DNA from: Parvibaculum sedimenti
Lineage (GTDB): Bacteria > Pseudomonadota > Alphaproteobacteria > Parvibaculales > Parvibaculaceae
Length of the DNA: 64,000 bases
Reading direction: 5' to 3'
Assembly: GCF_009184905.1 (NCBI RefSeq)
Contig: NZ_WESC01000015.1
Span: forward strand, 33,912 to 97,911
Positions 23,711 through 32,740 of the stretch are shown piece after piece (positions within the stretch are counted from its first letter, which is position 1; each line of letters begins with the position of its first letter). Under the pieces are notes generated by a model, which did not search any database, was not told the origin of the DNA, and saw only the letters and a list, made by a program, of their open reading frames with translations. A program made the position numbers and the translations under genes.

Positions 23711-24438
23711 GCCTTGCCATTCCGACGCGTCACTCGCCCAATTTCAACGAGCGTCCCGACGGCGCGCGCATCGAAATCCTCGTGCTGCATTACACCGGCA
23801 TGGCGACGGCCGAAGGCGCGATCGAGCTTCTGTGCAATCCGGAGGCGAAGGTTTCGTCCCACTACGTGGTCGACGAGACCGGCTATATCCTTCGCCTCGT
23901 CGACGAGGAAAGGCGCGCTTGGCATGCGGGCGTTTCGAGTTGGGCAGGGGAGCGAGACATCAACGGCCATTCCATCGGCATCGAGATCGTGAATGGCGGC
24001 CATGACTTTGGCTGCCCGCCTTATCCCGATGTGCAGATGGCGGCACTGGAAAGGCTTTGCCTTGACATCATGTCGCGCCATCCGATTTCGCCGCGCAACG
24101 TGCTCGCTCATTCAGACATCGCGCCGGAGCGGAAATCGGATCCTGGCGAATGGTTCGATTGGGCGCGTCTGTCGCGGGCCGGTATCGGGCTTTGGGTCGA
24201 GCCTGCTCCGATTGTCGAGGGGCCGGAACTCAGGCTCGGCGACCGCGGCGATACCGTCGCGCAGCTGCAATATCGGCTTGGCAGCTATGGCTATGGCGTC
24301 GAGGTTCTGGGCATCTATGACGCGAAGACGGAGGCGGTTGTCCGCGCCTTCCAGCGCCATTTCCGGCCTGCAAAGGTCGATGGGGTGGCGGATCTTTCAA
24401 CCGTCGCCACCCTTCACCGGTTGCTCGAACTGATCTGA
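23707..24438 (+). CDS. N-acetylmuramoyl-L-alanine amidase (AmpD/AmiD-like) with peptidoglycan-binding domain
   Basis: The 243-residue protein has a zinc amidase_2 domain (about 20-160) followed by a PG_binding_1 domain (about 175-240; LRLGDRGDTVAQLQYRLGSY). Expected zinc ligands are the His in LVLHYTGMA, and His and Asp in LAHSDIAPERKSDPG. It cleaves the MurNAc-L-alanine bond. It has no signal peptide or lipobox, unlike the E. coli lipoprotein AmiD that shares this domain order. It is therefore more likely a cytoplasmic recycling enzyme acting on anhydro-muropeptides, as AmpD does. It is coupled to the upstream DMT transporter gene and convergent with the oxidoreductase gene. Confidence 0.88.
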   Translation: MSLAIPTRHSPNFNERPDGARIEILVLHYTGMATAEGAIELLCNPEAKVSSHYVVDETGYILRLVDEERRAWHAGVSSWAGERDINGHSIGIEIVNGGHDFGCPPYPDVQMAALERLCLDIMSRHPISPRNVLAHSDIAPERKSDPGEWFDWARLSRAGIGLWVEPAPIVEGPELRLGDRGDTVAQLQYRLGSYGYGVEVLGIYDAKTEAVVRAFQRHFRPAKVDGVADLSTVATLHRLLELI

Positions 24439-24440
24439 GC

Positions 24441-25403
24441 TTACGGGATCAGCAGTACGCGACCGACAGCCTTGCGGCTCTCGATATATTCATGCGCCGC
24501 CGCCGCATCCTTCAGCGGAAACTCGCGGTCGATCACCACCTTGAGCTTTCCAGCCGCCACGTCGTCGATATGGCGCTGGATATTGGCGTGAACCCGGTCG
24601 GTGAAGATTTCCGCTCCGAGGAAAACGCCGGAAAGCGACTGGTTGCCGCCCATCATAGTTGTTACATCGACGGTCATCGGTTCGCGGCCAGCCCGGCCAA
24701 CAAAGGATACGCGTCCGCGATAGGCGAGCGACAGGATCGACTTCTGCAAGGTCGACCCGCCGACCGGATCGACGACGAGATTGACGCCGCGATTGTCCGT
24801 CAGGCGTTTTGCTTCCGCGACAAGATCCTGCGTCTTGTAATTGATGCCGTGATCCATCCCGAAGGCTTTGAGCTTTTCGAGCCGTTCGTCGCTCGACGCG
24901 GTTGCAATCACGGTCGCGCCCGCACGCCTGGCAAGCTGGATCGCAGCGAGGCCGACGGCGCCCGCGCCCGCCTGAATGAGCACGGTTTCACCGGCTTTGA
25001 GGCGTCCGAACTCAAAGAGGCAATCATCCGCCGTGCCGAAAGGGACGGGTATGGCGGCTGCCTGTCTGATGTCGAGATTGTCAGGCACGGGCCACGCGGT
25101 GCGTGCGAAGACGGAGCGCTTCTCTGCATGCGAGCCATATACATTCACCGTGGTGACGCGCTGACCGACCTTCAGGTCCGTCACTTCTGCGCCGACCTCG
25201 ATGATTGTGCCGGCGGCCTGATAGCCAACGATATGCGGATGGGTAACAAGTTCGCCGCCAGCGCGGTTCAGCGTGTCGCCGCCTTCGATGCTCACCGCCT
25301 CGACCTTGATGACGATGCCCTGAGGCAGGCAGACCGGATCGGGCACATCCTCGTATTTCAGGACGCTGGGCGGGCCGTTTTCGTAATAGACGGCGGCTTT
25401 CAT
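24441..25403 (-). CDS. Zinc-independent MDR quinone oxidoreductase
   Basis: The 320-residue cytoplasmic protein belongs to the medium-chain dehydrogenase/reductase family. It has a GroES-like N-terminal domain (about 1-110), then a Rossmann domain with GAGAVGLAAIQLARRAGATV binding NAD(P)H. Zinc-ligand cysteines are absent, which places it with NADPH:quinone oxidoreductases rather than alcohol dehydrogenases. The start at 25403 (MKAAVYYENG) has an AGGGGAG Shine-Dalgarno at eight-base spacing. The ATG two codons upstream would sit only two bases from it. It ends two bases from the convergent amidase gene. The natural substrate is unknown. Confidence 0.85.
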   Translation of the reverse strand: MKAAVYYENGPPSVLKYEDVPDPVCLPQGIVIKVEAVSIEGGDTLNRAGGELVTHPHIVGYQAAGTIIEVGAEVTDLKVGQRVTTVNVYGSHAEKRSVFARTAWPVPDNLDIRQAAAIPVPFGTADDCLFEFGRLKAGETVLIQAGAGAVGLAAIQLARRAGATVIATASSDERLEKLKAFGMDHGINYKTQDLVAEAKRLTDNRGVNLVVDPVGGSTLQKSILSLAYRGRVSFVGRAGREPMTVDVTTMMGGNQSLSGVFLGAEIFTDRVHANIQRHIDDVAAGKLKVVIDREFPLKDAAAAHEYIESRKAVGRVLLIP

Positions 25404-25480
25404 GGACATCTCTCCCCTGTTTGATGGCTTGTCAGGGCAATGTCGTGGCTGGGGGCGCGGACTGCAAGGTGCCGCCGGGC

Positions 25481-25509
25481 TTGCTATCGGCCTGATAGCC
25501 CCCTATCTG
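25481..25509 (+). promoter_or_regulatory. Candidate rnpB promoter
   Basis: TTGCTA at 25481-25486 and TATCTG at 25504-25509 have 17-base spacing. The predicted start, about six bases downstream, falls at 25516, which is the first base of the P1 stem of RNase P RNA. That agreement supports the assignment. Confidence 0.55.
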
Positions 25510-25515
25510 CAAGGG

Positions 25516-25890
<375 letters not shown>

Positions 25891-26017
25891 ACTTATCTCC
25901 TTCCCGCCATCCTCTCGCCATCACCGTCTGGCATCCCATGGTCCATCATGGGACAGTGCTGCGTGTTCTATTTATGTTCTCAAATATTCGTGCCGTTTTG
26001 ATCTGTGTGGCCAAGTG

Positions 26018-26046
26018 TTGATCCCACCCAAATCCGCAGAAATACT
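26018..26046 (+). promoter_or_regulatory. Candidate promoter of the dcw cluster
   Basis: TTGATC at 26018-26023 and AATACT at 26041-26046 have 17-base spacing, each four of six to consensus. The predicted start near 26053 coincides with the beginning of the MraZ-box array. Confidence 0.45.
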
Positions 26047-26052
26047 AGGCTT

Positions 26053-26098
26053 TCCCATTGACGTTCCACGTTTTCCCATGTTATCCCATGATGTCCCG
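26053..26098 (-). promoter_or_regulatory. MraZ-box array (five tandem TGGGA-type repeats)
   Basis: On the plus strand, units TCCCA (26053), TTCCA (26064), TCCCA (26074), TCCCA (26084) and TCCCG (26094) recur with steps of 11, 10, 10 and 10 bases. Read on the minus strand, these are TGGGA-like units separated by five bases, the arrangement bound by MraZ upstream of mraZ in E. coli. They lie just downstream of the candidate promoter, so MraZ bound here could autoregulate the cluster. Confidence 0.75.
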
Positions 26099-26199
26099 GA
26101 TGCTAGTTGCGTCGGCTCTGCCGATACCCGCGTTTCGGGCGGGGAATGGGGCGGACCCGAAGGGACCGGGCCGCTTCGAACAGGGGATGAATACGGCCA

Positions 26200-26676
26200 A
26201 TGGAGTCGTTTCGGGGGCGCTTCACCAACAAGATCGATGCAAAGGGCCGCGTCTCCCTGCCGGCCAAGTTTCGTTCTGTTGCGACCTCGCAGGGCATGAG
26301 TGGCGTCGTCTGCTTCCCCTCGTTCCAGGGTTCATTCATCGAAGGCAGCGGGCCGCGCTTCGCGGACTCCGTTCTGCAGATGCTGGATCGTCTCGATCCC
26401 TTTTCTCCGGAACGCAACATGCTTGCCTCCGTGCTGATCGGCGATAGCGCCGAACTCATGTTCGACAGCGATGGCCGCATTCTTCTCCCCGAGGAACTGC
26501 GCGCGCATGCCGGCATCGCCGACGAGGCCACCTTTGTTGGCCTTGGCGAGAAGTTTCAGATCTGGGAACCGAAGGCTTACGAAGCCTTCCGCGCCGAAGC
26601 GCTGGAAAAAGCGCGCGCCTATGGCGATCTGCTGAAGTCGCCGACCGCGCTGCCGCCCGCCGGAGGTGCGCGATGA
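26200..26676 (+). CDS. mraZ: Transcriptional regulator MraZ
   Basis: MraZ is an AbrB-like ring-forming DNA-binding protein, first gene of the dcw cluster, which represses its own operon. The 158-residue protein has two swapped-hairpin repeats. The first is RGRFTNKIDAKGRVSLPAKF near residues 5-24. The second is LMFDSDGRILLPEELRAHAG near 87-106. The DxxGR signature is present in both. Five TGGGA-type boxes lie 100-150 bases upstream. The stop overlaps the rsmH start (ATGA). Confidence 0.96.
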   Translation: MESFRGRFTNKIDAKGRVSLPAKFRSVATSQGMSGVVCFPSFQGSFIEGSGPRFADSVLQMLDRLDPFSPERNMLASVLIGDSAELMFDSDGRILLPEELRAHAGIADEATFVGLGEKFQIWEPKAYEAFRAEALEKARAYGDLLKSPTALPPAGGAR

Positions 26677-27677
26677 GTGAGCGTGTTCCCCATATTCCCG
26701 TGATGCTTGCCGACGTGCTGGAAGTGCTTCAGCCGAAGGATGGCGGCATCTATGTCGACGGTACGTTCGGCGCTGGCGGCTACACCAAGGCCATTCTCGG
26801 CAGTGCCGATTGCGCGGTGCTGGCGATCGACCGCGATCCGAGCGCCATTCTGCGCGGCCGCGATCTGCAATCGAAATTCGCCGGGCGCCTCACGCTGATC
26901 GAAGGCTGCTTCGGCGACATGGCGCGGCTTGTGCGCGAACTCGGCCATGAGGCGGTCGATGGTGTCGTGCTCGATCTCGGCGTCTCTTCCATGCAGATCG
27001 ACGAGGCCGAGCGCGGCTTCTCCTTTCAGAAGGATGGTCCGCTCGACATGCGCATGAGCGGGCAGGGCGTCTCCGCCGCCGATGTGGTCAATACCTTCGA
27101 CGAGAGCGATCTCGCTCGCATCATCGCCGTCTATGGCGAGGAGAAGCGCGCCCGCGCCGTTGCGCGCGCCATCGTCAAGGCGCGCGAGGCTGAGCGCTTC
27201 GAACGCACATTGGCGCTGGCCGACACCGTGGCCCGCGTCATTGGCCGTCGCCCGCAGGATCGTATCCACCCGGCCACGCGCACCTTCCAGGCGCTGCGCA
27301 TCTATGTGAATGACGAGCTGGGGGAGCTTGCCCGGGGTCTTTCCGGTGCTGAGGGGCTGCTGCGCGAGGGCGGCCGTTTCGCCGCCGTCACCTTCCATTC
27401 GCTTGAGGATCGCGTCGTGAAGCGCTTTCTCACTGCGCGCACGGGCCGCGCCGCCCGGGCCAACCGCTTCATGCCGGAAATCGAGGAAGTGGCGCCGTCC
27501 TTCCGCGAAATCGAACACAAGGCCCGCAAGGCTTCGGAAGCCGAGGCGGATATCAATCCCCGCGCGCGTTCCGCGAAGCTCCGTGCCGCTGAACGCACCG
27601 CCGCGCCTGTGCTGCCACTCGACCTCGCCGATCTCGGGCTGGCTCGCATGCCCTCCATCTTGGAGGGCCAGGCATGA
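26673..27677 (+). CDS. rsmH: 16S rRNA m4C1402 methyltransferase RsmH (MraW)
   Basis: RsmH N4-methylates C1402 of 16S rRNA using SAM. The 334-residue protein starts HIPVMLADVLEVL and has the SAM-binding motif YVDGTFGAGGYTKAIL, followed by VDGVVLDLGVSSMQIDEAERGFSF (cited in two parts: VDGVVLDLGVSSMQ and IDEAERGFSF) and HPATRTFQALRIYVNDEL. The C-terminal INPRARSAKLRAAERT is the usual ending. It is second in the dcw cluster and overlaps both neighbours by four bases. Confidence 0.96.
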   Translation: MSERVPHIPVMLADVLEVLQPKDGGIYVDGTFGAGGYTKAILGSADCAVLAIDRDPSAILRGRDLQSKFAGRLTLIEGCFGDMARLVRELGHEAVDGVVLDLGVSSMQIDEAERGFSFQKDGPLDMRMSGQGVSAADVVNTFDESDLARIIAVYGEEKRARAVARAIVKAREAERFERTLALADTVARVIGRRPQDRIHPATRTFQALRIYVNDELGELARGLSGAEGLLREGGRFAAVTFHSLEDRVVKRFLTARTGRAARANRFMPEIEEVAPSFREIEHKARKASEAEADINPRARSAKLRAAERTAAPVLPLDLADLGLARMPSILEGQA

Positions 27678-28051
27678 TCCGCACCCTCAACATCATTCTC
27701 ATTCTTGCGGTGATCGTGCTGTCCGTTGGGCTCTATGATATCAAGTATCGCGCCGAGGCCGCCGACAGGCGCGCCGAGCAGATTGAACGCGACATTGCGA
27801 GCGAGCAGGAAGGCATCCGCGTCCTTCGCGCCGAATGGAGCTATCTGAACCAGCCTGAGCGGCTCCAGCAGCTCGCGCAGCGCTACACCACGCTTGAAGC
27901 GCTGAAGGCCGCGCAGATCGGCTCCTTCCAGGACGTGCCGGTGCCGCACAAGACCGATGAGTTTTATGCGCCGATCACGCGCCGGCCGCCGGCAGGCTAT
28001 GCCGGTATCGCGCCCGGAGACATCGGCGCGGGCGAAAGGGCAATCCAATGA
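27674..28051 (+). CDS. ftsL: Cell division protein FtsL
   Basis: FtsL is a small bitopic divisome protein forming a periplasmic coiled coil with FtsB that helps activate FtsWI. The 125-residue product has a short cytoplasmic N-terminus, one transmembrane helix (about residues 4-22, ILILAVIVLSVGLYDIKY) and a heptad-rich segment (RAEAADRRAEQIERDIASEQ onward) typical of FtsL. It is poorly conserved in sequence, so identification rests on length, topology and position between rsmH and ftsI. Confidence 0.9.
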   Translation: MIRTLNIILILAVIVLSVGLYDIKYRAEAADRRAEQIERDIASEQEGIRVLRAEWSYLNQPERLQQLAQRYTTLEALKAAQIGSFQDVPVPHKTDEFYAPITRRPPAGYAGIAPGDIGAGERAIQ

Positions 28052-29823
28052 TCGGCCGCCGCAACCAGTCGTCATCGCGTGGCCGGGGCGTTCTCGCTGG
28101 ATACGATGCGATTGCCAAGCCGCGCATGCCCCATGAGATCGGGCTCGAGGAAGAAATCCGCACGCCGTCCGAGCGGCGCATCTTCCTGGCGCTTGCGCTT
28201 TTTGCCGTCTGCTTCTCGCTGGTTGGCGCGCGTCTGGTCGAACTCGCCATCGTCGGCGGTGACCGTGGACCGCGTCTTGCCGCCGCCGGCGAGCCAGATC
28301 CGATCCACCGCCCCGACATCGTCGACCGCAACGGCGAGGTCATGGCGACTGATATCGTGACGGCTTCTCTCTATGCCGATGGCCGCGCCATCGTCGATCC
28401 GCAGGATACCGCCCGCCAGCTTGCAACCGTTCTTCCCGACATCAATCCGGAGGAAGTGGCTGCGAAGCTCGAAACCGGCCGGGCCTTCATCTGGCTGAAG
28501 CGAGATCTGACGCCGAAGCAGCAATATGCCGTTCACTATCTCGGCCTGCCGGGGCTTGGCTTCCGCCGAGAGCAGAAGCGCATCTATCCCAACGGCCACA
28601 CTTCGTCGCATGTCCTCGGCACGGTCGATCTCGACAATCGCGGCACGGCGGGCATGGAGCGCTATATCGACAAGTCGCTCCGTCTCGGCAAGGGCGAAGA
28701 GGGTGGACCCCGCGCCCAGCCGATCATGCTGTCGATCGACATGCGTGTGCAGTTCGCGCTGCGCGACGAGCTTGAGAAGGCGCAGAAGGAATTCAGCGCC
28801 AAAGCAGCCGTCGGCATCATCATGGACGTCCATACGGGTGAGGTCGTGGCCATGAGCTCGCTGCCCGATTTCGACCCCAACGATCCGATGGTCGTGTCCG
28901 ACGACGCACGCTTCAACCGCGCTACGCTGGGCGTCTATGAGCTCGGCTCGGTCTTCAAGGCGGTGACGCTGGCCTCCGCGCTCGATTCGGGCAAGGTGCA
29001 TATCGATACACGGCTCGACGCGACTCAGCCGATCCATTATGCACGTTTCACCATCCACGATTACCACGCCGAGAACCGTTGGCTCTCGGTGCCTGAAGTA
29101 TTCATGTACTCCTCCAATATCGGCACCGCGAAGATCGCTCTCGAACTCGGCACTCCTGCCTACCGCGAGTATCTGCGCCGTTTTGGCCTGCTTTCGAAGG
29201 CCGAAATCGAGCTGCCAGAAGCGGGCGACCCGTTGCTGCCGCCGCATTGGAGTGAGCTTTCGACCATGACCGTCTCGTTCGGCCAGGGCATCGCCGTGAC
29301 GCCGCTGCAGGTCGTGGCGGCGCTGGCGGGCATCGTTAATGGCGGCACCAAGGTCAAGCCGACGCTTCTTCACCATGAAAATGTGCCAACGGGCGAACGA
29401 CTCATCTCCGAGGAGACCAGCACCCAGATGCGCGGCCTGCTTCGCCTCGTCGTGACCGAGGGTACAGGCAAGAAGGCCGACGTGCCGGGTTATCCGGTTA
29501 TGGGCAAGACCGGCACGGCTGAAAAGGCGATTGGCGGCGGCTATGCCAAGCACCGCCTGATCTCGTCCTTCCTTAGCGCCTTCCCCGCCAATGACCCGCG
29601 CTACACCATGATTGTCATGTTCGATGAACCGCAGGGCACGAAGGCGACTTATGGCTTCGCGACCGCGGGCTGGAACGCCGCGCCGGTAACGGCGCGCGTC
29701 GTCTCGCGCGTGGCGCCGCTTCTCGGCATTCAGCCGATCGAGCAACCCCGCAACGACAACAACATGCTTCAACAGGCAAAGCTCGTGACCTTCGAGCCGG
29801 AAACTGCAAATGGACGCGATTAG
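28048..29823 (+). CDS. ftsI: Peptidoglycan transpeptidase FtsI (PBP3)
   Basis: FtsI is the septum-specific class B penicillin-binding protein that crosslinks peptidoglycan with the FtsW glycosyltransferase. The 591-residue protein has a cytoplasmic tail, one membrane helix (about 45-65), a pedestal domain, and the transpeptidase domain. Its active-site motifs are S301-V-F-K304, S355-S-N357 and K487-T-G489. It overlaps ftsL by four bases and precedes murE. The length is close to the E. coli protein, 588 residues. Confidence 0.96.
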   Translation: MIGRRNQSSSRGRGVLAGYDAIAKPRMPHEIGLEEEIRTPSERRIFLALALFAVCFSLVGARLVELAIVGGDRGPRLAAAGEPDPIHRPDIVDRNGEVMATDIVTASLYADGRAIVDPQDTARQLATVLPDINPEEVAAKLETGRAFIWLKRDLTPKQQYAVHYLGLPGLGFRREQKRIYPNGHTSSHVLGTVDLDNRGTAGMERYIDKSLRLGKGEEGGPRAQPIMLSIDMRVQFALRDELEKAQKEFSAKAAVGIIMDVHTGEVVAMSSLPDFDPNDPMVVSDDARFNRATLGVYELGSVFKAVTLASALDSGKVHIDTRLDATQPIHYARFTIHDYHAENRWLSVPEVFMYSSNIGTAKIALELGTPAYREYLRRFGLLSKAEIELPEAGDPLLPPHWSELSTMTVSFGQGIAVTPLQVVAALAGIVNGGTKVKPTLLHHENVPTGERLISEETSTQMRGLLRLVVTEGTGKKADVPGYPVMGKTGTAEKAIGGGYAKHRLISSFLSAFPANDPRYTMIVMFDEPQGTKATYGFATAGWNAAPVTARVVSRVAPLLGIQPIEQPRNDNNMLQQAKLVTFEPETANGRD

Positions 29824-29825
29824 GA

Positions 29826-31307
29826 ATGCTGGCTGACATGCAGCTCGCGACGCTCATCGGACCAGATCACCCCAACCTCCCCGAAGGGGGCGGGACGGAG
29901 ATCCTCGGCCTGACGGCGGATAGTCGCGAGGTGAAGCCCGGTTTCCTCTTCGCTGCATTGCCCGGAACGAAAGTGGACGGCACGCGCTTCATCCCGCAGG
30001 CGCTGGCGCAGGGCGCATCGGCGCTCCTCGTCGATGCGCTGGCCGAAGTCTCGTTTGATGTTTCGGGCGATGTGCCTGTCATTGCGGATCGCAATCCCCG
30101 CCGTCGCCTCGCGCTCATGGCCGCCCGCTTCTTCGGCCGGCAGCCCGAAACCGTGGTCGCGGTCACCGGCACCAACGGCAAGACTTCAATTGTCACCTTC
30201 GTCCGCCAGATATGGGCGGCGCTCGGCTTTGAGGCGGCGAGCGTCGGCACGGTCGGCATTGTCGGGCCGCAGGGCGAACGCGCGCTCGGCCATACGACGC
30301 CCGATCCGGTGACGCTTCAGGCGGCTCTTGCCGATCTCGCCGACGAAGGCGTGACGCATCTCGCCATGGAAGCGTCGAGCCACGGTCTCGCACAATATCG
30401 CCTTGATGGTGTGAAACTCGCCGCCGCGGCCTTCACCAATCTCACGCGCGATCATCTCGACTATCACCCGACCTTCGATGACTACGCCTACGCCAAGCTC
30501 CGCCTCTTCGGAGAGGTCATGGCGCCGGGCGGTGTTGCCGTTCTCAACGCAGACTCGGATTTCTGCGCCGAGTTCGAAGCCGTCTCCTGGGCGCGCGGGC
30601 ATCGCATCATCTCGGTGGGGCGGAAGGGGCGGACGATCTGCCTCGTCGCCGCGAAGGCGACGGCGCGGGGCCAGGTGCTCGAACTCGTCCATGAGGGCCA
30701 TAATTACACCGTGAACCTGCCCCTGGTCGGCGCCTTCCAGGCGTCGAACGCGCTCGTCGCGGCAGGGCTCGTTATCGGCAGCGGCGGCGAGCCGGCCAAG
30801 GTTTTCGCCGCACTGGAAAATCTGAAAGGCGCGAAGGGCCGCCTCGAAGAAGTCGCGCATCTGCTGAATGGCGCGTCGGTCTATATCGACTATGCCCATA
30901 CGCCGGACGCGCTGGAGAATCTTCTCGAAGCGTTGCGTCCGCATACCAAGAAGCGCCTCGTCGTCGTCTTTGGTTGCGGTGGCGACCGCGATCCGGGCAA
31001 GCGTCCGCAGATGGGCGCGGCAGCGACGAAGCTCGCCGACCTCGTTTATGTGACGGACGACAATCCGCGCGGCGAAGATCCCGCTGTCATCCGCGCCGCG
31101 ATCCTCGCCGCCGCCAACGGCGCAATCGAGATCACAGATCGCGGTGAGGCAATTAAAACAGCCATGTGCGGTTTGAAGGCGGGCGATGTACTTGTTGTCG
31201 CGGGTAAGGGCCATGAAACGGGCCAGATCATCGGCGACCGCACCATCCATTTCTCGGATCACGAAGCGGTCGAAGCTGCTGCGCGAGCAATCGGAGGTCA
31301 GGCATGA
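29826..31307 (+). CDS. murE: UDP-MurNAc-L-Ala-D-Glu:meso-DAP ligase MurE
   Basis: MurE adds meso-diaminopimelate to the nucleotide precursor in the cytoplasm. The 493-residue protein has the Mur-ligase P-loop TGTNGKT ending at 120, the lysine-bearing central domain, and DNPR at 412-415, the motif associated with meso-DAP specificity (lysine-adding enzymes differ here). This implies a meso-DAP peptidoglycan. An alternative start four codons downstream (29838) is equally plausible because AGGA then has better spacing. It starts two bases after ftsI. Confidence 0.95.
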   Translation: MLADMQLATLIGPDHPNLPEGGGTEILGLTADSREVKPGFLFAALPGTKVDGTRFIPQALAQGASALLVDALAEVSFDVSGDVPVIADRNPRRRLALMAARFFGRQPETVVAVTGTNGKTSIVTFVRQIWAALGFEAASVGTVGIVGPQGERALGHTTPDPVTLQAALADLADEGVTHLAMEASSHGLAQYRLDGVKLAAAAFTNLTRDHLDYHPTFDDYAYAKLRLFGEVMAPGGVAVLNADSDFCAEFEAVSWARGHRIISVGRKGRTICLVAAKATARGQVLELVHEGHNYTVNLPLVGAFQASNALVAAGLVIGSGGEPAKVFAALENLKGAKGRLEEVAHLLNGASVYIDYAHTPDALENLLEALRPHTKKRLVVVFGCGGDRDPGKRPQMGAAATKLADLVYVTDDNPRGEDPAVIRAAILAAANGAIEITDRGEAIKTAMCGLKAGDVLVVAGKGHETGQIIGDRTIHFSDHEAVEAAARAIGGQA

Positions 31308-32740
31308 AACCGCTCTGGACCCGCGCTGAAGTTCTGGCTGCGACCGACGGCAAGGCCGAAGGCGCCGATTGGGTTGCGAATGGCGTTTCCATCGATAGTC
31401 GCTCGCTCGAAAAAGGCGACCTCTTCGTTGCCATCAAAGGCGAGAATAGCGACGGCCATGCCTATGTCGACGCGGCCTTCAAGAATGGCGCTTCTGCAGC
31501 CATCGTTTCCGATGTGACGCCTGCCATGCGCGTTGCCGGTCCGCTCGTCGTCGTGCCCGATGCGCTCGAGGCACTGAATGCGCTGGGCCGCACAGCGCGC
31601 CGTCGCGCCGGCGCGAAAGTTGTGGCTGTTACCGGCAGCGTCGGCAAGACGGGCACCAAGGAAGCGCTCCGCATGATCTTGTCGGAGCAGGGGCCGACCC
31701 ATGCGTCGGCTGCCTCCTACAATAATCTGTGGGGCGTTCCGCTTTCGCTCGCCCGCATGCCTGCCGACACGCGCTTCGGCATTTTCGAAATCGGCATGAA
31801 CCATTCGGGCGAGATCACGCCGCTCTCGAAGCTGGTCGAGCCCTTTGTCGCGCTCATCACGACTGTCGAAGCCGTGCACATGGCCTACTTCGACTCGGTC
31901 GAGGAAATCGCCGACGCGAAGGCCGAAATTTTCGACGGGCTTCAGAAGGGTGGCGTCGCGATCCTCAACCGCGACAATCCGCATTTCGCTCGCCTTGAGG
32001 CGCGTGCCAAGGCGGCGGGCGCAGGCCGCATCATTTCTTTCGGCGAGCACCCGGAAGCCGACGCTCATCTCGAAAAGCTGGTGCTCAAGGAAACCTGCTC
32101 CTGCGTGTCGGCGACGATCTGCGGGCGGCCTGTGACCTACAAGCTTGGTGTGCCGGGCCGTCACATCGTCATGAACAGCCTCGCCATGCTCGCCTGCATT
32201 GATGCGCTCAATGCCGATCTGGCGTTGGCGGCGCTGGCACTGGCGCAGCTTCAGGCGCCGCGCGGTCGCGGCGAGCGTCATCTGGTCGAAGCGCCGGGGC
32301 GTCCCTTCACGGTGATCGACGAAAGCTACAATGCCAATCCGGCCTCCATGCGTGCCGCCATCGAAGCGCTGGGCCAGGCCGAGCCCGAAGCCCGCGCCCG
32401 CCGCATCGCCGTTCTGGGCGACATGCTGGAACTAGGGCCGGAAGCGGCGGCACTTCATCGCGAAGTCGCGGTGCCTCTGGCGCGCGCGGACATTGACCTC
32501 GTCTTCGCATGCGGTCCCTTGATGCGCGGACTTTATGACGCGCTGCCGGCTGACCGTCAGGGCGCTTATGCGGAAACATCGGATGCCCTCGTCGGACCGC
32601 TCCTCGAAGCTATCCAGGGCGGCGACGTGGTCATGGTCAAAGGTTCCAACGGGTCGCGGATGAGGCCGGTCGTCGATGCGCTGCTGGCGCTCGGTGAGGA
32701 TGATAGCGAAAGCATCCGGCGTAACAGGGGAGAAGCCTGA
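31304..32740 (+). CDS. murF: UDP-MurNAc-tripeptide:D-Ala-D-Ala ligase MurF
   Basis: MurF completes the UDP-MurNAc-pentapeptide by adding D-Ala-D-Ala. The 478-residue protein has the ATP-binding loop [11 protein letters not shown] (110-120), the central-domain run [11 protein letters not shown] and the C-terminal domain start [20 protein letters not shown], all standard MurF signatures. It is coupled to murE (ATGA) and to mraY (one-base TGATG overlap). Confidence 0.95.
   Translation: MKPLWTRAEVLAATDGKAEGADWVANGVSIDSRSLEKGDLFVAIKGENSDGHAYVDAAFKNGASAAIVSDVTPAMRVAGPLVVVPDALEALNALGRTARRRAGAKVVAVTGSVGKTGTKEALRMILSEQGPTHASAASYNNLWGVPLSLARMPADTRFGIFEIGMNHSGEITPLSKLVEPFVALITTVEAVHMAYFDSVEEIADAKAEIFDGLQKGGVAILNRDNPHFARLEARAKAAGAGRIISFGEHPEADAHLEKLVLKETCSCVSATICGRPVTYKLGVPGRHIVMNSLAMLACIDALNADLALAALALAQLQAPRGRGERHLVEAPGRPFTVIDESYNANPASMRAAIEALGQAEPEARARRIAVLGDMLELGPEAAALHREVAVPLARADIDLVFACGPLMRGLYDALPADRQGAYAETSDALVGPLLEAIQGGDVVMVKGSNGSRMRPVVDALLALGEDDSESIRRNRGEA

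Larger units (their letters stand above)
25891..26199 (+). other. Leader region between rnpB and mraZ
   Basis: About 310 bases without a gene. It contains a 7-bp inverted repeat, TCCCATG and CATGGGA with six bases between them (25935-25954), lacking a T-tract; the candidate mraZ promoter (26018-26046); and five TCCCA-type repeats (26053-26098). The last 100 bases before mraZ show nothing else that I recognise. Confidence 0.6.

Noticed and set aside
28072..29772. 566-codon minus-strand ORF opposite ftsI
   Set aside because: Shadow frame. FtsI carries all three transpeptidase motifs on the plus strand.
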